Part shown: positions 9,086 through 17,860 of the stretch, one piece after another
Layout of the letters: every line of letters starts with the position of its first letter
Position numbering within the stretch: the first letter of the stretch is position 1
Assembly (NCBI RefSeq): GCF_004022705.2
Contig: NZ_RZOY02000002.1
Location: 287,758 to 351,757, forward strand
DNA: 64,000 nt
Direction: 5' to 3'
Source: Mesorhizobium sp. M2D.F.Ca.ET.226.01.1.1
Lineage (GTDB): Bacteria; Pseudomonadota; Alphaproteobacteria; Rhizobiales; Rhizobiaceae
Program-made: the position numbers and the translations under genes
Notes under the pieces: generated by a model
What the model was told of the DNA's origin: nothing
The model's input: the letters and a program-made list of their open reading frames with translations, nothing else
Databases searched by the model: none

Positions 9086-10258
9086 TCAGTTCGCCGCCTT
9101 GACCGGCTGATCGCCCTGCGCCGCGGCGGCTGCCGTTCCCGTCGCCAGCGGCTCGGCGCCGGCCGGCGCCGGCACATCTGGCCGCCAGCTCGGCAGCGGC
9201 ACATCGGCGTAGTTCTGGTCGGTCTGGTCGACAAAGGCCTTGGGCGCCGGTCCCGTGGCGCCGCCGAGACCAACCGCGATCAGCGTAGGATGATCGAGTT
9301 TCACCTGGTAAGGCGACTTCGGCTTATCCTTGGCGGCGACCTCGGGGGCTGCCTCGGACTGCTCATCTTTCGGCTTCTTCTTGCAGATCTCCTCTTGCAT
9401 GTCGTTGGGCGAGAGCGTGTCGCCATAGGGCTTGAGCGCGGCCAGCGTGGTCGAACCCGTCGCCGGCGTATCAAAACCCTGGTCGAGCAGCTTTGCCGCC
9501 GCCTCGGCGCGGCTGACGGCGGATTTCTCGCCAAGCACGACGGCGACAAGCGTGCGGCCGTTGCGCGTCGCCGAGCCGATCATGTTGAATCCGGAAGAGC
9601 AGACGAAGCCGGTCTTCATACCGTCGGCGCCGGGATAGCGCCCGATCAGCAGATTGTAGTTCGGCAGCGCCTTCTTGCCGACGGCAAGTCCCTCGATCGA
9701 GAACCACGGCGCGTATTGCGGAAAGTCGTTGCGGATCGCCGTTACCAGGACGGCGAGGTCCCGCGCGGTCGTGTACTGGTCCGGCGAATAAAGCCCGTTC
9801 GGATTGACGAAATGCGTGCCTGTCATGCCGAGCCGGGCCGCTTCGGCGTTCATTCGGTCGGCGAAGGCGGCCTGCGACCCGCCGATATTCTCGCCGATGG
9901 CCATGGCGATGTCGTTGGCGGACTTGACCAGCATCATCTTCAGCGCGTTGTCGAGCCGCATCACCGAGCCGGGCTTGAAGCCCATCTTGCTCGGCGGCTC
10001 GCCGGCCGAGTGTTTCGTTACCCTGATCGGCGAATCGAGCGCCACTTCGCCGGCCTGGATGGCGCGGAAGGCGACATAGGCCGTCATCAGCTTGCTGAGC
10101 GAGGCCGGATACCAGCGCTTGAACGCATCCTGGTGCTCCAGAATGGAGCCGCTCTTCAGGTCGAAAAGGACGACCGGATTGGCGCGGGCAGCACCGGCAA
10201 GCACCGGAAGAGCCAGCGCGCCTGCCAGCAATAGGTTGAGGAAATGCCTCTGCCGCAT
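9086..10258 (-). CDS. D-alanyl-D-alanine carboxypeptidase (penicillin-binding protein, DacA/DacF-like)
   Basis: A periplasmic low-molecular-weight PBP that trims the terminal D-Ala of muropeptides. The start at 10258 gives a signal peptide (MRQRHFLNLLLAGALALPVLAG); upstream frame to 10429 is unlikely to be translated. Serine-peptidase S11 motifs are present: SxxK in YPASLSKLMTAY, SxN in KSANDIAMA, and KTG in GMKTGFVCSSGF. The C-terminal part is Ala/Pro-rich and of low complexity. Its end lies 8 bases from the CobW start, so the two genes are likely co-transcribed. Confidence 0.92.
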   Translation of the reverse strand: MRQRHFLNLLLAGALALPVLAGAARANPVVLFDLKSGSILEHQDAFKRWYPASLSKLMTAYVAFRAIQAGEVALDSPIRVTKHSAGEPPSKMGFKPGSVMRLDNALKMMLVKSANDIAMAIGENIGGSQAAFADRMNAEAARLGMTGTHFVNPNGLYSPDQYTTARDLAVLVTAIRNDFPQYAPWFSIEGLAVGKKALPNYNLLIGRYPGADGMKTGFVCSSGFNMIGSATRNGRTLVAVVLGEKSAVSRAEAAAKLLDQGFDTPATGSTTLAALKPYGDTLSPNDMQEEICKKKPKDEQSEAAPEVAAKDKPKSPYQVKLDHPTLIAVGLGGATGPAPKAFVDQTDQNYADVPLPSWRPDVPAPAGAEPLATGTAAAAAQGDQPVKAAN

Positions 10259-10492
10259 GATCAAATCCGAAATCGCCTCTTGCCGTAATCGCCGCTGGGT
10301 CCGTAAGATTTCGTTACGCGGTCGCCAGCATAATGCGGCCAGACCCTCGACCCAGGACCGCATCCTTGCGGTGCTATTTACCCTATGTGACGCCAAAATG
10401 GCAAAGTGCCAGACATTCACAATTGACAATCACCATTGCTGAGCAGCGGTTCCGACCGATTTGCCGACAATGAACCGAGAAATGGACCGATC

Positions 10493-11656
10493 ATGCCGAT
10501 TCTGAACCGCGCCGCGGAAATGCAGGAAGAAGTTGCTGGCTGGCGACGGCATCTGCACCAGACACCGGAGCTGAATTTCGACGTTTTCCAGACCGCCGAC
10601 TTCGTCACTGAGAAGCTCAAGACCTTCGGTTGCGACGAGGTGGTGACAGGGCTGGGCAAGACCGGTGTCGTCGGTATCATCCGTGGCCGCAAGGGCGATG
10701 GCGGAACAATCGGGCTGCGCGCCGACATGGACGCGCTGCCGATTGAGGAGATCACCGGCAAGCCATGGGCGTCGACGGTTTCCGGCAAGATGCATGCCTG
10801 CGGTCATGACGGCCATACCGCGATGCTGCTCGGAGCCGCCAAATATCTTGCCGAGACGCGCAATTTCGCCGGCAGCGTGGCTGTCATCTTCCAGCCGGCC
10901 GAGGAAGGCGGCGGCGGCGGCAACGAAATGGTCAAGGATGGCATGATGGAGCGCTTCGGCATCGAGAAGGTATTCGGCATGCACAACATGCCGGGCCTGC
11001 CGGTCGGCCAGTTCGCCATCAAGCCCGGCCCGATCATGGCCGCGACCGCCGAATTCACCATCACCGTCAAGGGCCGCGGCGGCCATGCCGCGATGCCGCA
11101 TGGCACCATCGACCCGATCGTCATCACCAGCCAGCTGGTCGGCGCGTTGCAGACCATTGCCTCGCGCACCACCGACCCGGTCGAGGCCGTGGTGGTGTCG
11201 GTGACGAAGTTCCATGCCGGCGATGCCTATAACGTCATCCCGGAAAGCGCCGAGATCGCCGGCACCGTGCGCACGCTGAAGAAGGAAGTGGCCAAGAAAT
11301 CGGAAGAGCGGATCCGCGCCATCTGCGCCGGCATCGCGGCCGCCTTCGGCGCCACCATCGAGGTCGATTACGACGCCAACTACCCCGTCACCTTCAACCA
11401 TGCCGAGGAAACCGCTTTTGCCGGCGATGTCGCGGCCAATGTCGCCGGCGACAGCCACGTCCACCGCGCCATCCAGCCGGTGATGGGCGGCGAGGATTTC
11501 TCCTACATGCTCGAAGCTCGTCCCGGCGCCTTCATCTTTATCGGCAACGGCGACACTGCCGGCCTGCATCACCCGGCCTACGACTTCAACGACGAGGTCA
11601 TCCCGCATGGCATGAGCTATTGGGTGAAGCTGGCCGAGACGGCGCTGGCGGCCTGA
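10493..11656 (+). CDS. M20 family amidohydrolase (hippurate/N-acyl amino acid hydrolase-like)
   Basis: A metal-dependent amidohydrolase of 387 residues. Metal-binding motifs are visible: MHACGHDGHTAMLLGAA, FQPAEEGGGGG and the C-terminal GGEDFSYMLEARPG. The frame is open from 10436, but MPILNRAAEMQEE at 10493 is the usual N-terminus of this family (HipO/AmhX type, M20D). Substrates in the family include hippurate, N-acetyl amino acids and auxin conjugates; the exact one cannot be told here. Single gene, divergent from dac. Confidence 0.9.
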   Translation: MPILNRAAEMQEEVAGWRRHLHQTPELNFDVFQTADFVTEKLKTFGCDEVVTGLGKTGVVGIIRGRKGDGGTIGLRADMDALPIEEITGKPWASTVSGKMHACGHDGHTAMLLGAAKYLAETRNFAGSVAVIFQPAEEGGGGGNEMVKDGMMERFGIEKVFGMHNMPGLPVGQFAIKPGPIMAATAEFTITVKGRGGHAAMPHGTIDPIVITSQLVGALQTIASRTTDPVEAVVVSVTKFHAGDAYNVIPESAEIAGTVRTLKKEVAKKSEERIRAICAGIAAAFGATIEVDYDANYPVTFNHAEETAFAGDVAANVAGDSHVHRAIQPVMGGEDFSYMLEARPGAFIFIGNGDTAGLHHPAYDFNDEVIPHGMSYWVKLAETALAA

Positions 11657-11787
11657 GCGGCGCAAGCTGGAGCGGGCCAAGCCTGAGGGAGGCACGAACT
11701 GGGCGGCCGCATATCGCAAGGCCGCCCGCCAGCGCGTCAGACTCCCCTTGGCGAACCGGCCCGAAGCGTTTATGTGTCGGGCCGCGT

Positions 11788-11864
11788 GGTCCCGTAGCTC
11801 AGTAGGATAGAGCGGCAGATTCCTAATCTGTAGGTCACAGGTTCGATTCCTGTCGGGATCACCA
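11788..11864 (+). tRNA. tRNA-Arg (anticodon CCU)
   Basis: A full 77-base cloverleaf can be drawn. The acceptor stem GGTCCCG pairs with CGGGATC with one G-U pair, the D arm is GCTC...GAGC, and the anticodon stem GCAGA/TCTGT encloses loop TTCCTAA, giving anticodon CCT (reads AGG). The T arm is ACAGG/CCTGT with loop TTCGATT. The CCA end is encoded (ACCA at 11861-11864). tRNA-Arg genes are common integration targets, and a partial copy of the 3' end lies 650 bases downstream. Confidence 0.96.
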
Positions 11865-12500
11865 AATAATTCAACTATTTAGGTGGTGATCGCTGCAAAG
11901 ATACCCTATCGGATGTAGGCGTCATCGCTGTCAGCCAATACGATCGATCATTGTATCCCGAAGGCCGGGTCAACTGCCCCTCCCAACTGAACATGCTTAA
12001 ACTGACGCACCGGTTCACTCCGAGATTCGCCAGTTGGCGGATCATATGCTTCTCCGCCGTCGAGAATGGATCTCGAGCTGAGAAGTCGCGACTATTGCAA
12101 GCCCCAACATCCGAGTTCTGTCCCGCAGCAGCCGGACCGATGCGGCCTTTGCATCGCTAGCTTCGACCTGCCAGTGCCGCAAAACACGCTGTTTGACGCT
12201 GTGTGACAGCCTGTCTCGAACCGTGTCGGAACCAAAACACCCGCAAAATGCTTTTCGGTGCCTGAAGGTTCAACCCGTCCGCACCGAGGTTGTTGTTCAA
12301 TGATCCCGAATCCGAGATTTAACATTGCGGCCACGCAGGCCAGCGATATGCATCCCCAGGCCAAGATTGCCTTGACCTATGAGGCATTGGTCCTTCTCGG
12401 CCGTATCGACGAATCTATCGCGAGGATCGAAGAGGCGCTCGGCGAGTTGGCCGAGGTGAACCGGGCGACGAGTGAGTAAAGACCACGTCACCGAAGCCTT
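11865..12500. other. Gene-poor, lower-GC stretch between tRNA-Arg and its 3' end copy
   Basis: About 640 bases with visibly lower GC than the surroundings and no convincing gene apart from a weak short frame at 12300-12479. It is bounded by the intact tRNA-Arg and an imperfect copy of the tRNA 3' end. It may be the remnant of an integrated element. Confidence 0.45.
12300..12479 (+). CDS. Hypothetical short protein (uncertain)
   Basis: A 59-codon frame. The C-terminal half (ALTYEALVLLGRIDESIARIEEALGELAEVN) has a helical heptad pattern with Leu/Ile/Ala, which is the main reason to list it. There is no clear ribosome binding site, and an alternative start is the ATG at 12348. It lies in the low-GC stretch behind tRNA-Arg. 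No family is recognised. It may be a remnant of a mobile element gene or a chance frame. Confidence 0.3.
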   Translation: MIPNPRFNIAATQASDMHPQAKIALTYEALVLLGRIDESIARIEEALGELAEVNRATSE

Positions 12501-12519
12501 GATCCCTGTCGGGACCACC
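12501..12519 (+). repeat. Imperfect copy of tRNA-Arg 3' end (attachment-site-like)
   Basis: GATCCCTGTCGGGACCACC here aligns with GATTCCTGTCGGGATCACC of the tRNA (11845-11863), 17 of 19 bases identical and in the same orientation. Such a direct repeat of a tRNA 3' end is the usual trace of integration by a tyrosine recombinase. The two differences suggest age. Confidence 0.5.
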
Positions 12520-12562
12520 CAATCTCGATGTCGTCGATATATCCAGCCTCTTGATAGCAGCA

Positions 12563-13489
12563 TCATCCTGGGCTGCCGGCCGCCGGATTGGCGATGATCG
12601 CCGCCCGGAAGCGGGCGACGAAATCATCCAGCGCCGGGCGTTCGGCATCCGAGATCGCCCAGTAGGAGAAGGCGTCGTCGGTCCAGTGGACGAGCAGGAA
12701 GCCGCCGGCCGAGAGGTCGTCCGCCACCGGCATCGATTTGGCCTCGTTCTGCCGAGGCGCGGCCACCAGCGTGATCAGGTGTTCGTGGTGGCGGTAGACC
12801 AGTGCCGGCATCGGCCTGTCGCCGATCACCTCGACGCGTCCGCCAAGCAGCGCATAGCCGTCCTTGGCCATGTCCGGCGCCGGCGGCGAGACGCCGATGC
12901 GCCCGTCCAGCCACGGCTTCACCGTATGCCTGTCGGAAGAGACGATGTCGACCGGGGTCGCCGCGAGCAGGCTGCGACGATGGCCATTGGCGACGGCGAC
13001 CGCAAAGCTGTCGGTGCCATTGTCCGCCGTCGTCAGCCATTGCGTCGCGCCGCTGGCGAGGAGTGCGGTGAGCACGATCGAGGCCGCCATCTGGCGCCAG
13101 TCGAAGGACCAGCGGGACGCGCGCGGCCGCATCGCGACGACCTTGCCTTGCTGCTGTTGCGGCTGCGCGGACAGCTGCGGCTCCACCTTCGCGGCTGCGG
13201 GCTGAACTGCCTCGGCTTCCCCGGCGCCTTTGATCTCGGCGATGGCCGCGATGCGCGCCAGGAAATCGTCGCTGACGGTCGGGCGCGGCAGGTTGGCGAC
13301 AGCGCCGCGCAGCGCCACCAGGCGCGCATGCTCGGCGGCAAGCTCTGGATCGGCGGCCATGCGGCGCTCGACGGCAAGTGCCGCCGCGGCATCGAGCTCG
13401 CCATCGACAAGGGCGTGGATCATCAGCTTCATATCCTGCGGGTCTTGCGGCAATCCATCCTCACGCGGGCGATTTTCATGCGGGCTCAT
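12563..13489 (-). CDS. Membrane anti-sigma factor paired with ECF sigma factor
   Basis: A product of about 308 residues. The N-terminal cytoplasmic part holds the anti-sigma-like segment MIHALVDGELDAAAALAVERR, and one membrane helix lies around residues 150-170 (MAASIVLTALLASGATQWL). The periplasmic part resembles other ChrR-unrelated RsiW/NrsF-type sensors only loosely. No HxxxCxxC zinc motif is seen. The ATG at 13489 is chosen because TGGAGG stands 5-6 bases upstream; it overlaps the end of the sigma gene by 14 bases, which fits coupled translation of a sigma/anti-sigma pair. The signal sensed is unknown. Confidence 0.82.
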   Translation of the reverse strand: MSPHENRPREDGLPQDPQDMKLMIHALVDGELDAAAALAVERRMAADPELAAEHARLVALRGAVANLPRPTVSDDFLARIAAIAEIKGAGEAEAVQPAAAKVEPQLSAQPQQQQGKVVAMRPRASRWSFDWRQMAASIVLTALLASGATQWLTTADNGTDSFAVAVANGHRRSLLAATPVDIVSSDRHTVKPWLDGRIGVSPPAPDMAKDGYALLGGRVEVIGDRPMPALVYRHHEHLITLVAAPRQNEAKSMPVADDLSAGGFLLVHWTDDAFSYWAISDAERPALDDFVARFRAAIIANPAAGSPG

Positions 13490-14093
13490 TGCGCCCTCCA
13501 AGTTCCGTCATCAGCAGGCCGCGGGCCCGCGCCAGCCGCGACATCACCGTGCCTTGCGGCACGCCCAGCATGGCGGCGATCTCGCGGTAGCTGAGACCGT
13601 TTATGTCGCGCAGCACAAGCGTTTCGCGGAAGGCCTGCGGCAGCCTTGCGATCGCCGCTTCCACCGCCGCCGAATTCGCCTTGGCGATCAGCGCCGTCTC
13701 CGGACTGTTGGCATCATTGTCGGGCGGCGGCGACACATCGTCGAGATCGGCAAGGTCGCCGACCGCCATCACGCTGCGCGGGCGGTTCTTCGCCATCCAG
13801 GTATAGGAGGCGTTGCGCACGATGGTGAGCAGCCAGGCACGGGCATTGCCGCCGGCAAAGCTGGCAATGCCGGCATGCGCCTTGAGGCAGGCCTCCTGCA
13901 CCACATCCTCGGCATCGGCGTGATTGCCGGTGAGCCAGCGGGCAAGCGACAGCGCGTCGCCGAGATGCGGCAGCACCACTTCGGCAAAACGCGCGGCCAG
14001 CATCTTTTCGCTCAACACCGTTCCACCGTCAGCCGCTTCCGTCAGGGGCTTGCGGCCGCCCTCGGCAGGTGGGGCGGACCTGTCCCTGCTCAT
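13476..14093 (-). CDS. ECF-family RNA polymerase sigma factor
   Basis: Region 2 is visible in WLTGNHADAEDVVQEACLKAHAGI and region 4 in RLPQAFRETLVLRDINGLSYREIAAMLGVPQGTVMSRLARAR (split over about 40 residues), in the usual ECF layout. The start is uncertain: the frame is open to 14240, with possible ATGs at 14150, 14093 and 14003, none with a strong Shine-Dalgarno sequence. 14093 (MSRDRSAPP) gives a normal length of about 205 residues. Its stop overlaps the anti-sigma gene. Target promoters are not evident. It does not resemble EcfG, which is encoded separately at 60.4 kb. Confidence 0.85.
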   Translation of the reverse strand: MSRDRSAPPAEGGRKPLTEAADGGTVLSEKMLAARFAEVVLPHLGDALSLARWLTGNHADAEDVVQEACLKAHAGIASFAGGNARAWLLTIVRNASYTWMAKNRPRSVMAVGDLADLDDVSPPPDNDANSPETALIAKANSAAVEAAIARLPQAFRETLVLRDINGLSYREIAAMLGVPQGTVMSRLARARGLLMTELGGRNEPA

Positions 14094-14462
14094 GCGGGTG
14101 AAGATCGCGACTGCAGGCGCAGGCGCCTGCTTCGAGGGAGGAGAAGGCATTGGTGTCACCGAAGTCAAGTATCTCAGAGGAGCGGCGCGCCTCGGAAAGG
14201 AACGGCGCACCGCTGGCTGCAATGAGGTGCTCGCCGTCATGGTCGTGGTTCTCGATGGTTTTGACCGGCACGGATCAGGGCCGGCGGCTGCTCATGCTCT
14301 CGCCCTCTTCGGCCCTCACGCTCGTACTTTCATGCCGCGTCATGGTGGTCTCCTGCTGTTGCGCACGTGGCGCATGCCCTGGAGACCAGCGGACTGAGCT
14401 GTTTATTCCCGGCAACCAGCTTTTTTTGTTCAAGCCTGGCGTGATCGGTTTGTTGAGCGGCC
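14094..14462 (-). other. Leader region of the ECF sigma gene with a possible short peptide
   Basis: About 370 bases without a firm gene. On the minus strand a 22-codon frame (ATG at 14343, stop ending at 14275, MTRHESTSVRAEEGESMSSR...) stands behind an AGGAG ribosome binding site. After its stop the same frame continues from a GTG at 14271 with about 45 plausible residues. This could be a leader peptide, a gene broken by a stop codon, or chance. Nothing else is evident. Confidence 0.3.
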
Positions 14463-15851
14463 TCACAGCACCTGCAGCGCAAGCCCCGCCAGCGCCGATC
14501 CGGCCAGCGTCGGCAGCATGCCCGCCTTCAGCCTGAATATGGCAACCATCGCCGCCGCCGACAGCAGCGCGGCGCGCCAGTCGAGCGAGGACAGGACCGG
14601 AACCTCGACGCCCCAGCCGACGCTTGCGACCTTGCCGAAGACGACATGCAGCGCGAACCACAGCGCAAGGTTCATGATCACGCCGACGACGGCCGCGGTG
14701 ATCGCGCCGAGCGCCGCCGCCAGCGCCTTGTTCTGCCGCAATTGCTCGATGTAGGGCGCGCCTAGAAATATCCAGAAGAAGCAGGGCACGAAGGTGACCC
14801 AGAGCGTCAGCAGCGATCCGAGCGATCCGGCGAGCAATGGGCTGGCAAAACCGGCATGACGATAGGCGGCGGCGAAGCCGACGAATTGCAGCACCAGGAT
14901 CAGCGGCCCGGGCGTCGTCTCGGCAAGTCCGAGCCCGTCAACCATTTCTCCCGGCGAAAGCCAGCCGAAAGAGGTGACCGCCGCCTGCGCGACATAGGCC
15001 AGAACCGCATAGGCGCCGCCGAAGGTGACGACGGCCATCAGGCTGAAGAAGCCGCCAAGCTGCGCCCACACGCTGGCCGGGCCGGCAAGCAGCGCGATCA
15101 GTGCCACCGGACCGAGCCAGACCGGCAGCCAGATGGCGATGGTGCGAACTGCATGCCATCTACTCGGCGAAGTGTGGCCGAGCTCGCCGCGTTCGAACAT
15201 CAGGTCGACCACGCCGCGACGGTCGGCATCGGCCCCACCCTTGCCATGCGCCGAGCCGGAAAACAGCCCCGGTGCGACGCGGCTGCCGATCCAGCCGATG
15301 AGGCCTGCCGCAAGCACGATCAGCGGGAACGGCAGCTTGAGGACATAGATGGCGAGGAAAGCCGCCACCGCGATCGCCACCATCACACGGTTCTTCAGCG
15401 CCCGCTTGCCTATGCGGATCACCGCCTCGACGACGACGGCAAGCACCGCCGCCTTGACGCCGAAGAACAGCGCCTCGACGACCGGCGCGTCGTTGTAGAC
15501 CATGTAGAAGCTGCTCAGGCCGAGCATCACCAGAGCACCGGGCAGCACGAACAACGTTCCGGCAACCAGGCCACCCGCCGTCCGATGCAACAGCCAGCCG
15601 ATATAGACGGCAAGCTGTTGCGCCTCGGGGCCAGGTAGAAGCATGCAGTAGTTGAGCGCGTGCAGAAACCGCGCCTCGCCGATCCAGCGGCGCTCCTCGA
15701 CCAGTTCCTTGTGCATCAGCGCAATCTGCCCGGCCGGCCCGCCGAAGGAGAGCAGGCCGATCTTCGCCCACAGCCGCGTCGCCTCGCGAAAACTCGGCAT
15801 GGCCGGGATAGCGGCCGGCGGCGCGGCGGCGTCCTTGGCAAGCGCGGTCAT
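14463..15851 (-). CDS. chrA: Chromate efflux transporter ChrA (long, two-domain form)
   Basis: A CHR-superfamily transporter of about 462 residues with two homologous halves. The first half carries LLSFGGPAGQIALMHKEL and the second carries VVTFGGAYAVLAYVAQ followed by GLGLAETTPGPLILVLQF, the paired CHR signatures. About ten hydrophobic segments are present. The start at 15851 is chosen for its ribosome binding site (GGAGGCAAGG) and because it overlaps the stop of the preceding chrB-like gene (ATGA). Members export chromate with the membrane potential; some long forms also move sulfate-like anions. It forms an operon with the rhodanese-ChrB gene. Confidence 0.92.
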   Translation of the reverse strand: MTALAKDAAAPPAAIPAMPSFREATRLWAKIGLLSFGGPAGQIALMHKELVEERRWIGEARFLHALNYCMLLPGPEAQQLAVYIGWLLHRTAGGLVAGTLFVLPGALVMLGLSSFYMVYNDAPVVEALFFGVKAAVLAVVVEAVIRIGKRALKNRVMVAIAVAAFLAIYVLKLPFPLIVLAAGLIGWIGSRVAPGLFSGSAHGKGGADADRRGVVDLMFERGELGHTSPSRWHAVRTIAIWLPVWLGPVALIALLAGPASVWAQLGGFFSLMAVVTFGGAYAVLAYVAQAAVTSFGWLSPGEMVDGLGLAETTPGPLILVLQFVGFAAAYRHAGFASPLLAGSLGSLLTLWVTFVPCFFWIFLGAPYIEQLRQNKALAAALGAITAAVVGVIMNLALWFALHVVFGKVASVGWGVEVPVLSSLDWRAALLSAAAMVAIFRLKAGMLPTLAGSALAGLALQVL

Positions 15852-16666
15852 GGCGCCTTGCCTCCGACCGGCCAATTGTGCGTCTCGTCAGTGGCGTCGC
15901 GGCACCAGCGGAAGAAGGCGTCGTAGAGCAGCATGCCCGCTTCGAGCTGCTCGAGATCGTCGCGGAACATGCGCGACAGGCCGAGCGAAGCTGCGAGGAA
16001 CCCGGCCGCCTGCGGAACGAGGTCGAGGCGCGCCGTGTCGGCCGCGCGCACGATCAGCGCCAGACGGTCGAGCGCCTCCGCACGCAGGCCGAACTCCTCG
16101 ATCATCGTATCGAAGGTGCAGCGCTCGCCACGATGGCTGCAGAACACGCCTTCGATGTCGAAGGGAACCGCGGCGAAACGATCTGCGACCAGAGGCACCT
16201 CGGCCGGATCGACGAAAAGGAACACTGCCTTGGGATCGACGAAGCGGCGGATCAGCCACGGACAGGCGATACGGTCGATTTTCGGCCGCGAACGAGTGAC
16301 CCACACGGTGCGCCCCTTCTCGTCGCGCGGCGGGATTGCGCTCGCCGTGACCAAAGGCGCCTTGGCCGCGGCCCAGGCCTCGAAGCCGCCTTCGAGCGAT
16401 TCCGCCTGAATACCTTCGTGGCGCAGCCATGCCGCCACGCCTTGCGAGAGTTTTTGGCCTTTCTGGCAGACGACGGCGACTTTCGATCCGGAGAACTCGG
16501 CCGCCCAGGTCGAGACGGTTTTGAAGTCGCGCCGGCGCGAAGCCGGCAACAGGCGCGGATCGGCCGCGTAGTCATCATCGACGCGCACGTCGATGAGAAC
16601 GGGCGCATCCGGCAGGCCGACGAGACGAATAAGTTGGGAAACGGTGATTGCGGTCGTTGATGGCAT
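15848..16666 (-). CDS. Rhodanese domain fused to ChrB-type chromate resistance domain
   Basis: A two-domain protein of 272 residues. Residues about 1-105 are a rhodanese homology domain with the active-site Cys in VAVVCQKGQKLSQGVA. Residues about 120-270 match the C-terminal ChrB domain, with WVTRSRPKIDRIACPWLIRRF and FCSHRGERCTFDTMIEEF. Classical ChrB has a DNA-binding N-terminus that is absent here, so it is unlikely to be the chromate repressor. The ATG at 16666 follows AGGAGGTGG. The ChrB C-terminal domain has been linked to chromate reduction in other bacteria; that role here is inferred. Confidence 0.85.
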   Translation of the reverse strand: MPSTTAITVSQLIRLVGLPDAPVLIDVRVDDDYAADPRLLPASRRRDFKTVSTWAAEFSGSKVAVVCQKGQKLSQGVAAWLRHEGIQAESLEGGFEAWAAAKAPLVTASAIPPRDEKGRTVWVTRSRPKIDRIACPWLIRRFVDPKAVFLFVDPAEVPLVADRFAAVPFDIEGVFCSHRGERCTFDTMIEEFGLRAEALDRLALIVRAADTARLDLVPQAAGFLAASLGLSRMFRDDLEQLEAGMLLYDAFFRWCRDATDETHNWPVGGKAP

Positions 16667-16846
16667 GGCGTCCACCTCCTGAACAAAGAGAGTTTGGACG
16701 CGATCGTTGGGCTGACGCCTCACGGGGTCGTCGCGGGGAACCCCTTGACCAGGATGCTGGATCGCTCGCCGCCGATTGTCAAGAATCCAATTGTCAGGGA
16801 AGGACGAAGCCTCCGCCGCGCCTTCCCATCGCGAGCGCCGTTGCGC
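16667..16846 (-). promoter_or_regulatory. Promoter region of the chromate operon (candidate)
   Basis: On the minus strand TTGACA is found at about 16778-16783, preceded by a direct repeat of TTGACA/CTGACA-like hexamers 14 bases apart. The repeat may be a -35 element plus an operator. No clear -10 element is visible. The rest of the 180 bases is featureless. Confidence 0.25.
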
Positions 16847-17635
16847 TTACTGCGCCGTCCAGCCGCCATCCATCGGCAGGGTCGTGCCGGTGATCTGCTT
16901 GGCCGCGTCGGTGCACAGGAACAGCGTGAGCGCCGCAAGCTCCTCGACGGTGACGAATTCCTTAGTCGGCTGCGCGGCCAGCAGCACATCGTGCTTGACC
17001 TGCTCCTCGGTCATGCCGCGCGCCTTCATCGTGTCGGGGATCTGCTTTTCGACCAGCGGCGTCCAGACATAGCCGGGCGCGATCGCGTTCACGGTGATGC
17101 CGTCCTGCGCGACTTCCAGCGCCACCGTCTTGGTCAGGCCGGAAATGCCGTGCTTGGCCGAGACATAGGCCGACTTGAACGGCGAGGCGACCAGCGCATG
17201 CGCCGACGCGGTGTTGATGATGCGACCCCACTTACGCTGCTTCATGCCCGGAACCACCGCCTTGATGGCGTAGAAGGCGGCCAGGAGGTTGATGCGGATG
17301 ATGGCCTCCCACTTGTCTTCGGGAAATTCCTCGATCGGCGCCACGTGCTGGATGCCGGCATTGTTGACCAGGATGTCCAGACTGCCGAACGCTTCCTCGG
17401 CCTCGTGGATCATCGCCGTGACGGCGGCGCCGTCCATCATGTTGGCACCCGAGTAACGGCACTTGACGCCAAAATCCTTCTCGATGCCGGCCCGCTCCTG
17501 CTCGATCGCCGCGGCATCGCCCAGGCCGTTGATGGTGACGTTGGCGCCCTCGGCGGCAAAGGCGCGGGCGATGGCAAGGCCGATGCCGCTGGTCGAGCCG
17601 GTGACGAGCGCATTCTTCGAAGACAGGGAACCCAT
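16847..17635 (-). CDS. bdhA: 3-hydroxybutyrate dehydrogenase
   Basis: A short-chain dehydrogenase of 262 residues that interconverts 3-hydroxybutyrate and acetoacetate with NAD, linking polyhydroxybutyrate turnover to acetoacetyl-CoA metabolism. The cofactor motif VTGSTSGIGLAIARA, NNAGIQH, the catalytic Ser-Tyr-Lys with YVSAKHGI, and PGYVWTPLVEKQIP typical of BdhA are visible. MGSLSSKNALVTG at 17635 is taken as start; the frame upstream is not conserved-looking. It is divergent from an acetoacetate decarboxylase gene, a metabolically fitting neighbour. Confidence 0.94.
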   Translation of the reverse strand: MGSLSSKNALVTGSTSGIGLAIARAFAAEGANVTINGLGDAAAIEQERAGIEKDFGVKCRYSGANMMDGAAVTAMIHEAEEAFGSLDILVNNAGIQHVAPIEEFPEDKWEAIIRINLLAAFYAIKAVVPGMKQRKWGRIINTASAHALVASPFKSAYVSAKHGISGLTKTVALEVAQDGITVNAIAPGYVWTPLVEKQIPDTMKARGMTEEQVKHDVLLAAQPTKEFVTVEELAALTLFLCTDAAKQITGTTLPMDGGWTAQ

Positions 17636-17774
17636 GGGAGATCTCGCGACAGGAGGGAAGGGACCTACGGCACATAGTTTGTGCACTGCAGCATGACAAT
17701 GCCATGGCCATATGTCGTTGCGATTACAATGTTGTGATGCGGTGTGAGAGCCCTGAGGCTGGCGCTCGAAGACG

Positions 17775-17792
17775 ATGACATGGCACTGTCAT
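17775..17792. promoter_or_regulatory. Palindrome upstream of acetoacetate decarboxylase gene
   Basis: ATGACATGGCACTGTCAT forms an inverted repeat (ATGACA/TGTCAT) that overlaps a second one (GGCAC...GTGCC, 17782-17798). It lies 70 bases before the adc start in the bdhA/adc intergenic region and could be an operator for either gene. Confidence 0.35.
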
Positions 17793-17860
17793 GGTGCCGT
17801 GCAACATACTCCTCCTGCGCCTTTCGCGCGTATCATTTCCTGAACCGACGGGTGGACCTC

